42,489 nucleotides of DNA. It comes from Myxococcales bacterium (lineage in GTDB: Bacteria > Myxococcota_A > Polyangia > Polyangiales > Polyangiaceae). The notes beneath the pieces are model-generated. The model was given only the letters and a program-made list of their open reading frames with translations. It was not told the origin of the DNA and did no database searches. Below, one piece after another: positions 23,651-32,182 of the stretch. The stretch spans positions 1 through 42,489 of the forward strand of contig JAJZQG010000050.1 in assembly GCA_021847645.1 (NCBI GenBank), in the 5' to 3' direction. A program made the translations under genes and the position numbers. Every line of letters starts with the position of its first letter. Position 1 is the stretch's first letter.

Positions 23651-24039
23651 TGGGCACCTGGACGCAACCGACGCAAACTCGACGGCGCCGCCAGCATCTC
23701 GACGGCCGCTTCGAGGTTGAGCGCTGCCTCGACCCCCTTGAGCTCGATTCCCATCTCGACGATGGTCATGGCGATCATGGGCGCCATGCCCGAAATGACG
23801 GTGCGAACCCCCATGAGCCCGGCGATGAAGGCGATGTCGTGGATGGCACGAGAGATGTAGCTGTCGACCAGGTCGATGCCCGAAATGTCGATGATGAGAC
23901 CGCGCGCATGGGTGCGGCCGATCGCATCGGTGATGTCGTCTCGCAGCTCCGCCACGAGCCGGTCGCTCAACGACACCTGAACCGAGACGATGAGACTATC
24001 GTAGAGCTTGATGATCGGGATGCGCATCGCGTCGGGCAT
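23647..24039 (-). CDS. rsbS: Stressosome scaffold STAS protein RsbS
   Basis: The 130-residue protein is a single STAS domain, the RsbS core of a stressosome. The key loop is IIDISGIDLVDSYISRAI, where Ser60 matches the Ser that RsbT phosphorylates in RsbS (D-S-F/Y). The second site region reads RTVISGMAPMIAMTIVEMGI, with Ser83 where RsbR has Thr. The ATG at 24039 has GGAGG 6 nt upstream, inside the preceding gene, so the first 44 nt overlap rsbR. It is followed by rsbT with an ATGA overlap. Confidence 0.9.
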   Translation of the reverse strand: MPDAMRIPIIKLYDSLIVSVQVSLSDRLVAELRDDITDAIGRTHARGLIIDISGIDLVDSYISRAIHDIAFIAGLMGVRTVISGMAPMIAMTIVEMGIELKGVEAALNLEAAVEMLAAPSSLRRLRPGAQ

Positions 24040-25108
24040 GTACAGCCTCCAACAGCGGGTTTCGCGCGGCAGACTTGCTCACCATGTCCGACTGACCCAT
24101 GGCGCGCAAGCACTTCTTCAGCCCGTCTTGCAGGGTTCGAAGGGTGTGAACCGCAGACAGGTCGATTCCAAGGTCCACGAGCGTCTGGGCCACGGCGGGC
24201 CTGATGCCGGTCAGGATGCAGCGAGCCCCGAGGAGCTCAGCGGCCTTGACCACCTTGATGAAATGGTCGGCAGTCTTGGTGTCGACCACCTCCACGCCGG
24301 TAATGTCGAGGATCACGTAGCGGGACGGCCTCGCAGAGATCTCCGAGAGCAGACGCTCCATGATGGCGAGGCTCCTGCGGGAATCGACGACTCCGATGAT
24401 GGGCAGCGCAATCACGTTGTCCCACAACTGCAGAATTGGCGTGGACAGCTCATCGATGGCGGAGCGTTGCCTCTCGATGAGCTCCCTTTCCAGCACCTCG
24501 GGGGGCTGGAGCGCGGTGGGCTCGGCGTCAGGCATGGTCGTGGGCCTTGCGCCATGCGCCGAAGCGCGGCCCAGGGCAAAGCCCGTGATGGCGCCGACGA
24601 CGGACAGGAAGGGACCATCCTGGTGGTCCGAGTCTTGGGCGAGCCGGCCGGCGTACAGAAGCAAGCCCAACATACTATCCCTGGAGTCGATGGGCACCGC
24701 CGAGAACCCATCCAGCAACCATGCGGGTGCGGCAGGCCAGCGCGCGCGCAATTCATCGGGCTGCAGCATCGCGTGGGTGCCAGCCCGACACAGCTCCCCC
24801 AAGAGGGTTTGGGCCTCCGGGGAGGAAAGCGCAGAGGTGTCGGTCACACCAAGCGCCGAAACGACGTCCAAGCGGCCGCTATCGCCGACGAGCATGGCAA
24901 CTGCGGCGCGTGCTTGCGCGAAGGCTGAGCTTACGGACAGTACGGTTTCGCAGATGGCCCCGGGCGCATCCTGGGGCAAGGCATCCAGGCTCTTGGTGAC
25001 GAGTTGCAGGATCTGAAGCGCGTCGTTGAGGCGCCGAGCCTCTTGGCCTTTGCCGGCCTCGTCCAGTGCAGCCTCGACCTGTCCCGTCGGGGTATCATCG
25101 ACTGCCAT
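23996..25108 (-). CDS. rsbR: Stressosome sensor RsbR (GAF-like domain plus STAS)
   Basis: The 370-residue protein has an N-terminal GAF-like sensor (about 20-185, ALQILQLVTKSLDALP onward), a helical linker (ELIERQRSAIDELSTPILQL) and a C-terminal STAS domain (about 225-345). Both phosphothreonines typical of RsbR are present: Thr277 in VVDTKTADH and Thr300 in CILTGIRP. B. subtilis RsbR proteins carry a non-heme globin-like N-terminus, so a GAF-like input points to a different cue, perhaps a small molecule or redox state. GAGG sits 7 nt before the ATG at 25108. It overlaps rsbS and follows a second RsbR-like gene by 53 nt. Confidence 0.88.
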   Translation of the reverse strand: MAVDDTPTGQVEAALDEAGKGQEARRLNDALQILQLVTKSLDALPQDAPGAICETVLSVSSAFAQARAAVAMLVGDSGRLDVVSALGVTDTSALSSPEAQTLLGELCRAGTHAMLQPDELRARWPAAPAWLLDGFSAVPIDSRDSMLGLLLYAGRLAQDSDHQDGPFLSVVGAITGFALGRASAHGARPTTMPDAEPTALQPPEVLERELIERQRSAIDELSTPILQLWDNVIALPIIGVVDSRRSLAIMERLLSEISARPSRYVILDITGVEVVDTKTADHFIKVVKAAELLGARCILTGIRPAVAQTLVDLGIDLSAVHTLRTLQDGLKKCLRAMGQSDMVSKSAARNPLLEAVHARRDAHPDHQALR

Positions 25109-25161
25109 TCTGCAACCTCATTTCCGGAACCAGTTGGTGCGGCGTTCCTTATGGGCCGGCT

Positions 25162-26070
25162 CTAGCCGTCGGCGGCATCGGAGTCGCGCTCCGACATCTC
25201 GAGAGCGGCGACCAACCCGTCTTGAAGCGAAGCGAAAGTCCTCGCCTCCCTGAGGTCGACCTGATCCATCAGCGACCTGGCGACCGCGGCCGACATGCCC
25301 ACGAGCATGCCTTCGGCACCGAGCAGGCGGCACGCCTGGACCATCTTCACGAGCACGGCCCCGGCGTGCTCATCGGCAACCGTCAGACCGGTGATATCGA
25401 TGAGAACCGAGGTCGTCTCACGCTCCGCGATGGTGTCGAGCAGCTTGCGTTTGACTTGCGAGGCACGATCCGCCGTGATCTCGCCAACCAACGGGACGAG
25501 GAGAATCTTGTCCCAAATCTGGATGACAGGCGACGACAGGGCAGCGAGCATGTCTTGCTGCTGGCGAATGGTCTCGATCTTGGCTTGGAGCTCTCGCTCC
25601 CGCGCTTGAAGGACGCGTTCGAGCTCCTGGCGACGCTCGAGAATGGTGTGGTTGAGCTTGGCGGCGTAGGAGTCGGCCATGCGCATCATCGTGTCGAAGC
25701 ACACGTTGTCGAAGGCCTCGACGATCTGCAGCACGAGCGCCGGGTCGGTGAAGCGCTGCGGCGCGAGGTGTTCAATCGCGCGGCGCACCGAGACGGCTCC
25801 CTTGAGGAGCGTGGAAGGGTGAAACTCGGTGGACGCTCGGAAGGTCGCCACCATCTCGACGAAGTCCGCCAGCGGGCCGAAGTCGTTGTGCAGGAGGGCG
25901 GCCTCGTAGGCGCTGGTCATTCTGACAATGATGTTCCGCGTCTCCTCGCGCGGGCGGTGACCTTTGAGGTCGACGGACTGGCCGAAGATCCAGTCAGTAG
26001 CGAAGTCGATGACCTCGCGGCGCGATTCTTGGAAGAAGGGCTTGACCAGTTCTTGGAGGGGGCGATCCAT
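25162..26070 (-). CDS. RsbR-like stressosome protein with substituted phosphosites
   Basis: The 302-residue protein has an all-helical N-terminal domain of about 145 residues (FVEMVATFRAS, FDNVCFDTMMRMADSYAAKL), similar in layout to RsbR sensor domains. A charged coiled coil (about 143-175) and a C-terminal STAS domain follow. The linker PVIQIWDKILLVPLVGEI is the standard RsbR junction. At the two positions where RsbR is phosphorylated it has Glu234 (VADEHAG against VVDTKTA) and Val257 (MLVGM against ILTGI). It therefore cannot be switched at those sites by RsbT and may mimic a constitutively phosphorylated subunit. It leads the RsbR-R-S-T-X block. Confidence 0.85.
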   Translation of the reverse strand: MDRPLQELVKPFFQESRREVIDFATDWIFGQSVDLKGHRPREETRNIIVRMTSAYEAALLHNDFGPLADFVEMVATFRASTEFHPSTLLKGAVSVRRAIEHLAPQRFTDPALVLQIVEAFDNVCFDTMMRMADSYAAKLNHTILERRQELERVLQARERELQAKIETIRQQQDMLAALSSPVIQIWDKILLVPLVGEITADRASQVKRKLLDTIAERETTSVLIDITGLTVADEHAGAVLVKMVQACRLLGAEGMLVGMSAAVARSLMDQVDLREARTFASLQDGLVAALEMSERDSDAADG

Positions 26071-26109
26071 GGTCTACGATTTCACCCTGAAGTTGAGATC
26101 GAGCCGCGG

Positions 26110-26127
26110 GCAGCCCACGGAGGCTGC
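26110..26127. repeat. Small hairpin between hydrolase and stressosome genes
   Basis: GCAGCC and GGCTGC pair across a 6-nt loop in the 88-nt gap between the hydrolase stop and the first RsbR-like start. It could weaken read-through or tune processing of a shared transcript, but it is short and may be chance. Confidence 0.25.
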
Positions 26128-26158
26128 ACCGGGGAGCCTGGTTCCCGCCGTCGGTCTA

Positions 26159-26941
26159 CTAATTCGCCTGGCATCCGGCCAAGAACGCTTGCAGAAGAGC
26201 CGCTGTCTGCGCAGGCCGCTCGACTTGCACATAGTGACCGGGCCCCGGAAGCACGGCCAGACGCGCGCCGCGGATGCGGGACACAACCGTCTGCTGTAGT
26301 ATCGCTGGGGGCAAGAAGGGGTCGTCCGTCGCCGTCACGAGGGTCGGGCACCGGATCTGGTCGAGCTTGCTCTCAAAGCCGCCGGCTCGCCATGCGTCGA
26401 ACGACTCCCGAATGCAGGACGCTGGAATTCTCCCCGCATCGTCGAGCAAGCGTTCGAGCGAGTCGTGCTGCAGCTCACGGCATGCCATGTTCAGGATAGA
26501 CCGCTGCTTCTCGCGGTCCCGCCCCGATGTGCCGAAGAGTTGCACAACCGGCTCCGGCAGGGGCACGCCCGAGGCCGGGACGGGGCAAAGTAGGACCTCA
26601 CCTGTGACCCGAGTTGGATGCGTTGCGGCAAGATACTGGGCAATCTGGCCGCCCATGCTGTGGCCGACGACTATGAACTTCGACGCACCCTCCGCGTCAG
26701 CGATGGCAAGAACGTCGTCCGCATAGCGCTGAATCGAATAGCCATGGTCCGGCTTGGCAGAGGTTCCGGACCCGCGAAGGTCAGGAATGATGAGGCGCGC
26801 GTCCGGGGTCCAGACCTTCAGCAGGTCGTCGTAGACGACGCCGGAGACCATCCAGCCGTGGATGAGGATGATGACGTTGTCCCCGGTGCCGAAGGTGCGA
26901 TACCCTAGCTGAGTCCCATCTGACGCAATGACATTCGGCAT
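26159..26941 (-). CDS. Cytoplasmic alpha/beta hydrolase next to stressosome
   Basis: The 260-residue protein is a single-domain alpha/beta hydrolase. The nucleophile Ser95 is in VVGHSMGGQIAQ, the acidic residue is in TATDDPFLPP and the His in GPGHYVQVERP. The oxyanion strand is LIHGWMVSG. It has no signal peptide. AAGGA lies 7 nt before the ATG at 26941; a TTG at 26962 is a weaker alternative. It is transcribed in the same direction as the RsbR-R-S-T-X genes, 88 nt upstream. A hydrolase (RsbQ) works with RsbP in the B. subtilis energy-stress branch, so a signalling role is possible, but the sequence is closer to esterase or haloperoxidase-like hydrolases than to RsbQ. A secreted paralogue lies divergently. 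Confidence 0.88.
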   Translation of the reverse strand: MPNVIASDGTQLGYRTFGTGDNVIILIHGWMVSGVVYDDLLKVWTPDARLIIPDLRGSGTSAKPDHGYSIQRYADDVLAIADAEGASKFIVVGHSMGGQIAQYLAATHPTRVTGEVLLCPVPASGVPLPEPVVQLFGTSGRDREKQRSILNMACRELQHDSLERLLDDAGRIPASCIRESFDAWRAGGFESKLDQIRCPTLVTATDDPFLPPAILQQTVVSRIRGARLAVLPGPGHYVQVERPAQTAALLQAFLAGCQAN

Positions 26942-27223
26942 GCCTCCGTCCTTTCTGCTCAAGCCAATGTTCGTCCCATAGGTGACCGGTCGTTGTCAAG
27001 AACGAAATGGGATTGGGCCTGGTTTGCCTGGTTTGGTTGTGGCTGCAAGTGTGCAGTTTTTGCTGGACATACGAGCCCGAAGAGAGGTACACAAAAATTG
27101 GGCGTACTTTTGGAGTTGCCGAGACAGTAGGGTTCGCTGGTGGACGTGACGACGCTCGGAAAGGAGGTTCCAGACTTCGACTTGGATGTGGGTCGTTATC
27201 TGCTCGTTATAAGGAGGACTGGA
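26942..27223. promoter_or_regulatory. Divergent promoter region between two paralogous hydrolases
   Basis: This 282-nt gap must drive both hydrolase genes. It is less GC-rich than its neighbours (for example GTGTGCAGTTTTTGCTGG near 27050 and ACACAAAAATTGGGCG near 27090). An 8-bp palindrome GACCGGTC (26984-26991) lies inside wider spaced arms TCCCAT (26974-26979) and ATGGGA (27007-27012), a possible operator. I cannot place -35 and -10 boxes with confidence. Confidence 0.4.
27211..27217 (+). promoter_or_regulatory. Strong ribosome binding site of the exported hydrolase
   Basis: AAGGAGG sits 6 nt before ATG 27224 and fixes that start. It also removes 28 residues of unrelated upstream open frame and exposes a clean signal peptide. 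Confidence 0.85.
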
Positions 27224-28117
27224 ATGCGCAGAGATGCTTTGCCCGCACTGCTTGGTTGCCTCATCGGAGCAGTAGCTGCAGTGGCTTCGTCCAACGCCTC
27301 GGCCTACGAGCCGCCCAGCGGCACCTTCACGGTGCAGGCCGATGACGGGGTCAAGTTGTCCTACTACGCCTTCGGAAACGGCGACAACCCGGTCGTGTTC
27401 GTCCACGGCTGGATGGTGTCCGGACGCGTTTGGGACAAGATGCTTGGGGGGTTCGACACCACGGGGCTGCGCATCATCGTACCGGACCTTCGCGGCACGG
27501 GCGAGTCCGACAAGCCCGCCACCGGCTACACGCTTCAGCGCTACGCCGATGACATCATGACGATCGTTCGGAACGAGCACATCGGCCGATTCACCCTGGT
27601 CGGCCACAGCATGGGAGGGCAGCTGGTCCAGCTTCTTGCCACCGAGCATCCGGGCCGGGTCATCGGCATTGCCGCCCTCGCCCCGGTCCCGGCCTCCGGC
27701 GTTTCCCTGCCTCCCGAAGCCATTGGCCTCTTCCGCTACTCAGGCGGGAACCGTGATATGCAGTCCATCATTCTCGATCTTGCCAGCCCCGGGCTTGACC
27801 CCGTCGACAAGCAAGCTTTGCTCGACGACGCGGCCACCATTTCCCCGGAGTGCATCCTCGAGAGCTTCGATGCCTGGACCGCGGGAGGCTTTGCCGACCA
27901 ACTCGACCGCATCCGGGCGGGCACTATCGTCGTTGGCGCCGCCGACGACATCTTCCTGCCTGCGGACGTTCTGCGGTCCATGGTGGTTGAGCCGATTCGC
28001 GGCGCGCGTTTCGCCTACCTTCCCGGCGCCGGACACTACGTTCAGGTAGAGCTTCCTGACCAGACCTCCGCTGTCCTGCAGGGCTTCTTCGCTGGGTTGC
28101 CGCTGCATGTGGACTGA
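27224..28117 (+). CDS. Exported alpha/beta hydrolase, paralogue of the divergent gene
   Basis: The 297-residue protein begins with a signal peptide (Arg2-Arg3, LPALLGCLIGAVAAVAS, likely cleaved after SNASA near residue 27), so it acts outside the cytoplasm. The hydrolase domain has VHGWMVSG, nucleophile Ser129 (LVGHSMGGQLVQ), acidic GAADDIFLPAD and His in GAGHYVQVELPD. It matches the divergent cytoplasmic hydrolase over its length, including HGWMVSG, PVPASGV, ESFDAW-AGGF and RIRGAR/PIRGAR, so the two come from a duplication. Substrate is unknown; esterase, lactonase and haloperoxidase-like activities are all possible for this fold. Confidence 0.9.
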   Translation: MRRDALPALLGCLIGAVAAVASSNASAYEPPSGTFTVQADDGVKLSYYAFGNGDNPVVFVHGWMVSGRVWDKMLGGFDTTGLRIIVPDLRGTGESDKPATGYTLQRYADDIMTIVRNEHIGRFTLVGHSMGGQLVQLLATEHPGRVIGIAALAPVPASGVSLPPEAIGLFRYSGGNRDMQSIILDLASPGLDPVDKQALLDDAATISPECILESFDAWTAGGFADQLDRIRAGTIVVGAADDIFLPADVLRSMVVEPIRGARFAYLPGAGHYVQVELPDQTSAVLQGFFAGLPLHVD

Positions 28118-28233
28118 CAGCGTCCCCCGTTCTTCCTGAGCTCCCGCCTGCTCTCGAGCTCTGACCCGAGAGCTGCGCGCCTGCACAAGTTCTCTCTTGA
28201 ATCTGCTCCAAAATTGCGCGTAAATAGGCTCTC

Positions 28234-29298
28234 ATGGGAGTTTTTCGTCTCTCGCTTTGCTGCGCTCTCATTGTCCTGTTCGTGCCCGGCACCGGCTGCA
28301 GGCCTACGGTGCAGGAGCCCGACGAAAAGCCTGCCAAGTCCACGGCAGCCCCGCGCATCGAATGCGCCGCCCCTGCCCACGACTTCGGGACCGTCGTGGA
28401 GGGGCAGACGGTGCACCACGTCTTCCCGATCCGCAATTCGGGCGCCGCCCCCCTGATCATCGGCAACATCCGCGCACCAGCCGGATGCTCGGTCGAGGTG
28501 CTTCCCCAAAAGGAAATTGCGCCCGGATCGAGCGCCGACGTCAAGGTGACGTTCAATACGAGTGGCAGGCGAGGCAACCTTGACAAGGCCATCACGCTCG
28601 AATCCAACGATCCAAAGTCCCCGGCACTCTCTCTTTCGATTCGTATCGACGTCGACCCGCTCCTCGGTTTTGCCCCATCGACGCTGCACATCGAAAGTCG
28701 CTTCGGGTCGAGTCGGACGGTTGAAGTCGCCCTGCAGGGCACATGGGCTCCCGATGCCAAGCTCGGAATCGCCTCCGTGACGGGGGACCTGCTTTCCGCG
28801 GAGCCATTGGGCAAAACTCCTCCTTCGGACCGGCGCGGCGTGCGGGTCACGCTGGACGCGAAGCGGATTGGCGAGGGGGCGGGCAACGTGGTGGTATCCA
28901 CGGGCGTGGCCCCGATCCCCGAGATCGTGCTGCCCGTGAGCTGGCTTGTCAGAGGGAACGTCGAGGTCCGCCCCTCGACGCTCGTCTTCGATCCGGAGAC
29001 GCCGCCCGGGCTGGTTCGGATTCTACGCGTGTCGAGCTCCAAGGCCGATTTCCGCATTGACGCGGCCCTCGCGTCGACCAGCGTATTTGACGCGACGGTG
29101 GTGAAGCTGGGCAGTCCCGGTGCCTTCGAGGTGCGCGTGTCGCTGCGGGGGGCAGAAGCCGCTGGCCAGTCGCCCACGGGAAATCTGACCTTGAAGACCA
29201 ACGACCCCTGGCAGAAGAGCATTGTGGTGCCGCTTCGGACCGAGGGCGAAGTGCCGGCGGCTCGGCCTGGAATGTTTCAAGTGCACGGGGGGCGATAG
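28234..29298 (+). CDS. DUF1573-like lipoprotein with Ig-type repeats
   Basis: The 354-residue protein has a lipoprotein leader (LCCALIVLFVPGTGC, Cys22 as lipid site). A DUF1573/Hydin-type beta domain follows at about 42-140: AHDFGTVVEGQTVHHVFPIR, NSGAAPLIIGNIRAPAGC, then FNTSGRRGNLDKAITLESND. At least one further related repeat is at about 245-345 (FDPETPPGLVRILRVSS, GNLTLKTNDPW). DUF1573 proteins of Bacteroidetes and Myxococcota are envelope proteins of unknown function. The usual SCGC motif is reduced to a single Cys here (PAGCSVEV). ATG 28234 has no obvious ribosome binding site. It converges on the following kinase gene. Confidence 0.82.
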   Translation: MGVFRLSLCCALIVLFVPGTGCRPTVQEPDEKPAKSTAAPRIECAAPAHDFGTVVEGQTVHHVFPIRNSGAAPLIIGNIRAPAGCSVEVLPQKEIAPGSSADVKVTFNTSGRRGNLDKAITLESNDPKSPALSLSIRIDVDPLLGFAPSTLHIESRFGSSRTVEVALQGTWAPDAKLGIASVTGDLLSAEPLGKTPPSDRRGVRVTLDAKRIGEGAGNVVVSTGVAPIPEIVLPVSWLVRGNVEVRPSTLVFDPETPPGLVRILRVSSSKADFRIDAALASTSVFDATVVKLGSPGAFEVRVSLRGAEAAGQSPTGNLTLKTNDPWQKSIVVPLRTEGEVPAARPGMFQVHGGR

Positions 29299-29335
29299 AC
29301 ATCATCGAGTTGGTGAAGCAGGCCGCGCTGTCCCC

Positions 29336-32182
29336 TCACCTGATGATCTTGCCCAGGCAGTCCTTCAGGTCGTCGAAGCTGTAGGGCTTGCTGAGCAGTC
29401 CGATGAAGCCATACGAGCGATACTCAGACAGCACCGGATCGTCCGAGTAGCCGCTGGACACCACGGCCGCCACATCCGGCTCAACCTCCTTGATCCTGCG
29501 CAAAGCCTCCTGGCCGCCCATCCCGCCGCGCACCGTCAGGTCGAGGATGAGCAGATCGAAGGGTCTTCCGCTCGCGCGCGCCTGTCGGTGCTTCTCGACG
29601 GCTTCCTCTCCGTGGGCGGCAAGCTCCACGTCATGTCCGAGGCTCTTGAGCATTTCCCGGGCGACGGTTCGGACCATGGCCTCGTCATCCATGACCAGGA
29701 TGCGCCCCTCCCGCGTCTGCTGGGCTGTGGTGGACGGCCGCGGGAGGGCGTCGCGGGGTTCGGGCTCGAGCGCTGGGATGTAGATGACAAAGGAGGTGCC
29801 TCTGTCGCGCTCGGACAGCACCTCGATGCTTCCACCGTGGTTCTTCACGATGGAGTAGGAAGTGGCCAGACCCAGGCCCGTTCCCTTCTTCTTGGTGGTG
29901 AAGTAGGGGTCGAAGACCCGTGATAGATCGCTCTGGGGTATTCCCATGCCGGAGTCAGTGATAGCGATGCGGACGAACTTTCCCCCGTCGGGATGAGCTG
30001 GACGGGATCCCGCGGCGAGCTCGACGTTGGAGGCAGACACCTCCACGGTGCCACCGTCGGGCATGGCTTCGCTCGCGTTCAAGACGATATTGTGGATGAC
30101 CTGGGCGAGCTGGCCATCGTCTGCCTCCGCGGGCCACAGCCCGTCGGGCAGCGCGAGGCGGCAGCCGGTGCGAGAGCCGCTCAGGGCAAATCGGGCGGCG
30201 CTCTCGATCACGGGGCGCAGGTCGAGGCGCTTCTTCACCGGCTTGCCGCCCTTGGCGAAGGTCAGGAGCTGGGTCGTCAGATTCACCGACAACGAGAGCG
30301 CCACCTGCGCCTGGTCCAGCATCTCAACCACTTTGTCCGGGTCGTGGGCGGAGAGCTTGGCCAGGGACAGCTGCCCGAAGACGGCCTGCAGAAGGTTGTT
30401 GAAGTCGTGGGCTATCCCGCCGGCCAGCCGCCCGATCGATTCGAGCTTTTGGGTCTTGAGCCGCTCCTCTTGAAGAAGGTGCTTCTCCGTAATGTCGTTG
30501 ACGGTCTCGATGGCGGAGATGACCTCGCCCGAGGCAGCAGTGACGGGGAAAGCCTTGGTTTCCAGGTGGATGAAGTTGCCTCTAGCGTCCTTGCGAAGGT
30601 GAGCCGCCGCGTTCACCTTGCCGGTTTCGAATACCCGACGGACGGCGCAGTCCTCGCCCCGCTCGTAGCACGGAACGTCGCCGCCCCATATCTCGTAGCA
30701 GTGCTGACCGATGATCCCGTCCGCCGAGCGCCCCGCCTGGTCGCAATACGCTCGGTTGGCCGTGAGGATGCGGTAATCCCGGTCCACGACGATGAATCCC
30801 TCGTCCACGCTGTCGAGCATGCTTCGAATGAACTGCTCGCGCTGCTGGATTTCGGACTCGGCGCGCTTTCGCTCGGTGATGTCCTGCACGGTCCCGCGCT
30901 GAAGTCGGGCGCCCGTCTCGTCGCGCAGCACTTCCGCCTGCATGTGAACGACCCGCGTCTCGCCGTTGCGGATGAACCGGAACTCCAAGCTGTGGACCTT
31001 CCCGTGCTGGATGGCGTCTTCCCTCGCCGTTCTGACCAGCGTACGGTCGTCGGGATGGACCAGCTCGACAAGGCGGTCGATGTCGGGCGGGGTCCCGGGC
31101 TCGAGCCCAAACAGGCGGAACAGCTCGTCGGACCAGTCCAGCTTGCCCGTCGCCAGATTGCGCTCCCAGCTCCCGATGTGGGCGATACGCTGCGACTCGG
31201 CGAGCTGCTTCTCGCGCAGGCGCAACGCCTCTTCCGCCCTCTTGCGCGCGGAAACGTCCATCACGCCGGCCAGCGCTCCGGCGTAGCACCCCGACGCGTC
31301 ACGCAGCGGCGAGGACTCCACGGAGGCGTATACGAGGCTTCCGTCCTTGTGCCGGAACTCGAAGTCCGTCTGCTCTTCGATCCCCCGCTCGCGACGGTCG
31401 AAGTATCGAGCCGCGTGGGCGCGCCCAGCGTCGCTCATGAAGGCGAACATAGGCTTGCCCAGCATCTCCTCGACAGCATAGCCGAGCATCTGCGCCATGC
31501 GGGCATTGACAAAGGAGGTGTTGCCGTCCTTGTCGATCATCCAGATGCCTTCCTGTAGACTCTCGACGAGCTGGCGGTACTTCCTCTCGCTATCAACGAG
31601 CGTCTGCTCGGCCTGCTTACTCTCCGTCATGTCCAGCAGCAGCGTGGCCACCTGGTCCGGCCCGAACGGGTAGCTGAGCGCCTCGTACCAGCGTCCGGTC
31701 TCTTGCGAGTACCGTACTAGCCGGGTTGACTGTCGCGTCACAACCGCGCGATGCAGCGCGTCGACCAGAGGCGGGTCAGCCGCACCGAGGACCTGGGCTC
31801 GCGTTCTGCCGATGATCTGCGCGCGCGTCTTCCCGAGAAACCGCTCCATCGCCGGATTGACTTCGACGTATCGTATGTCGACCGCGCGCCCGGCTTCGTC
31901 CTTGACGATGTCCTGGATGAGGAACCCCTCCCGCATATTTTCGAAGACCTGGAAGTAGCGCTTCTCCAGCTCCCCCCGCGCCTCCTCGAGGCTCTTCGGG
32001 GTGACGGCGCCACGGCCGGCCGGATCGTCGTTGTCCGCGCTGCCCCGCCCGCCAGAGGGCCTCTGGCTCGGAGCTTGGGGAGCACTCTGCCCAGCGGTCG
32101 AGCTTGCGCGCTCGGCCTGGTGTGCTTCACCCGTGTCGGAATCGCCGGACTTCTCCGTCGCAGCTGCTTTGGTCTCGGACAT
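29336..32182 (-). CDS. Soluble multi-PAS hybrid histidine kinase
   Basis: The 948-residue protein has no membrane segment. After a low-complexity N-terminus there are four PAS/PAC units, with signatures such as GRTRAQVLG (about 130), YRQLVESLQEGIWMID, FRLFGLEPGTPPDIDRLVEL and ILTANRAYCDQAGRSADGII (about 500). The kinase core has phospho-His592 (GGIAHDFNNLLQAVFG) and an HATPase domain with N-box (VIHNIVLNASEAMPDGG), DSGMGI and GTGLGLATSYSIV. The HDFNN form marks the HPK4-like/NtrB-type group. A C-terminal receiver has acceptor Asp881 (LLILDLTVRGG) and Lys in LSKPYS. Being cytoplasmic with many PAS units, it probably integrates redox, oxygen or small-molecule cues. No response regulator gene is adjacent. 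Confidence 0.93.
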   Translation of the reverse strand: MSETKAAATEKSGDSDTGEAHQAERASSTAGQSAPQAPSQRPSGGRGSADNDDPAGRGAVTPKSLEEARGELEKRYFQVFENMREGFLIQDIVKDEAGRAVDIRYVEVNPAMERFLGKTRAQIIGRTRAQVLGAADPPLVDALHRAVVTRQSTRLVRYSQETGRWYEALSYPFGPDQVATLLLDMTESKQAEQTLVDSERKYRQLVESLQEGIWMIDKDGNTSFVNARMAQMLGYAVEEMLGKPMFAFMSDAGRAHAARYFDRRERGIEEQTDFEFRHKDGSLVYASVESSPLRDASGCYAGALAGVMDVSARKRAEEALRLREKQLAESQRIAHIGSWERNLATGKLDWSDELFRLFGLEPGTPPDIDRLVELVHPDDRTLVRTAREDAIQHGKVHSLEFRFIRNGETRVVHMQAEVLRDETGARLQRGTVQDITERKRAESEIQQREQFIRSMLDSVDEGFIVVDRDYRILTANRAYCDQAGRSADGIIGQHCYEIWGGDVPCYERGEDCAVRRVFETGKVNAAAHLRKDARGNFIHLETKAFPVTAASGEVISAIETVNDITEKHLLQEERLKTQKLESIGRLAGGIAHDFNNLLQAVFGQLSLAKLSAHDPDKVVEMLDQAQVALSLSVNLTTQLLTFAKGGKPVKKRLDLRPVIESAARFALSGSRTGCRLALPDGLWPAEADDGQLAQVIHNIVLNASEAMPDGGTVEVSASNVELAAGSRPAHPDGGKFVRIAITDSGMGIPQSDLSRVFDPYFTTKKKGTGLGLATSYSIVKNHGGSIEVLSERDRGTSFVIYIPALEPEPRDALPRPSTTAQQTREGRILVMDDEAMVRTVAREMLKSLGHDVELAAHGEEAVEKHRQARASGRPFDLLILDLTVRGGMGGQEALRRIKEVEPDVAAVVSSGYSDDPVLSEYRSYGFIGLLSKPYSFDDLKDCLGKIIR

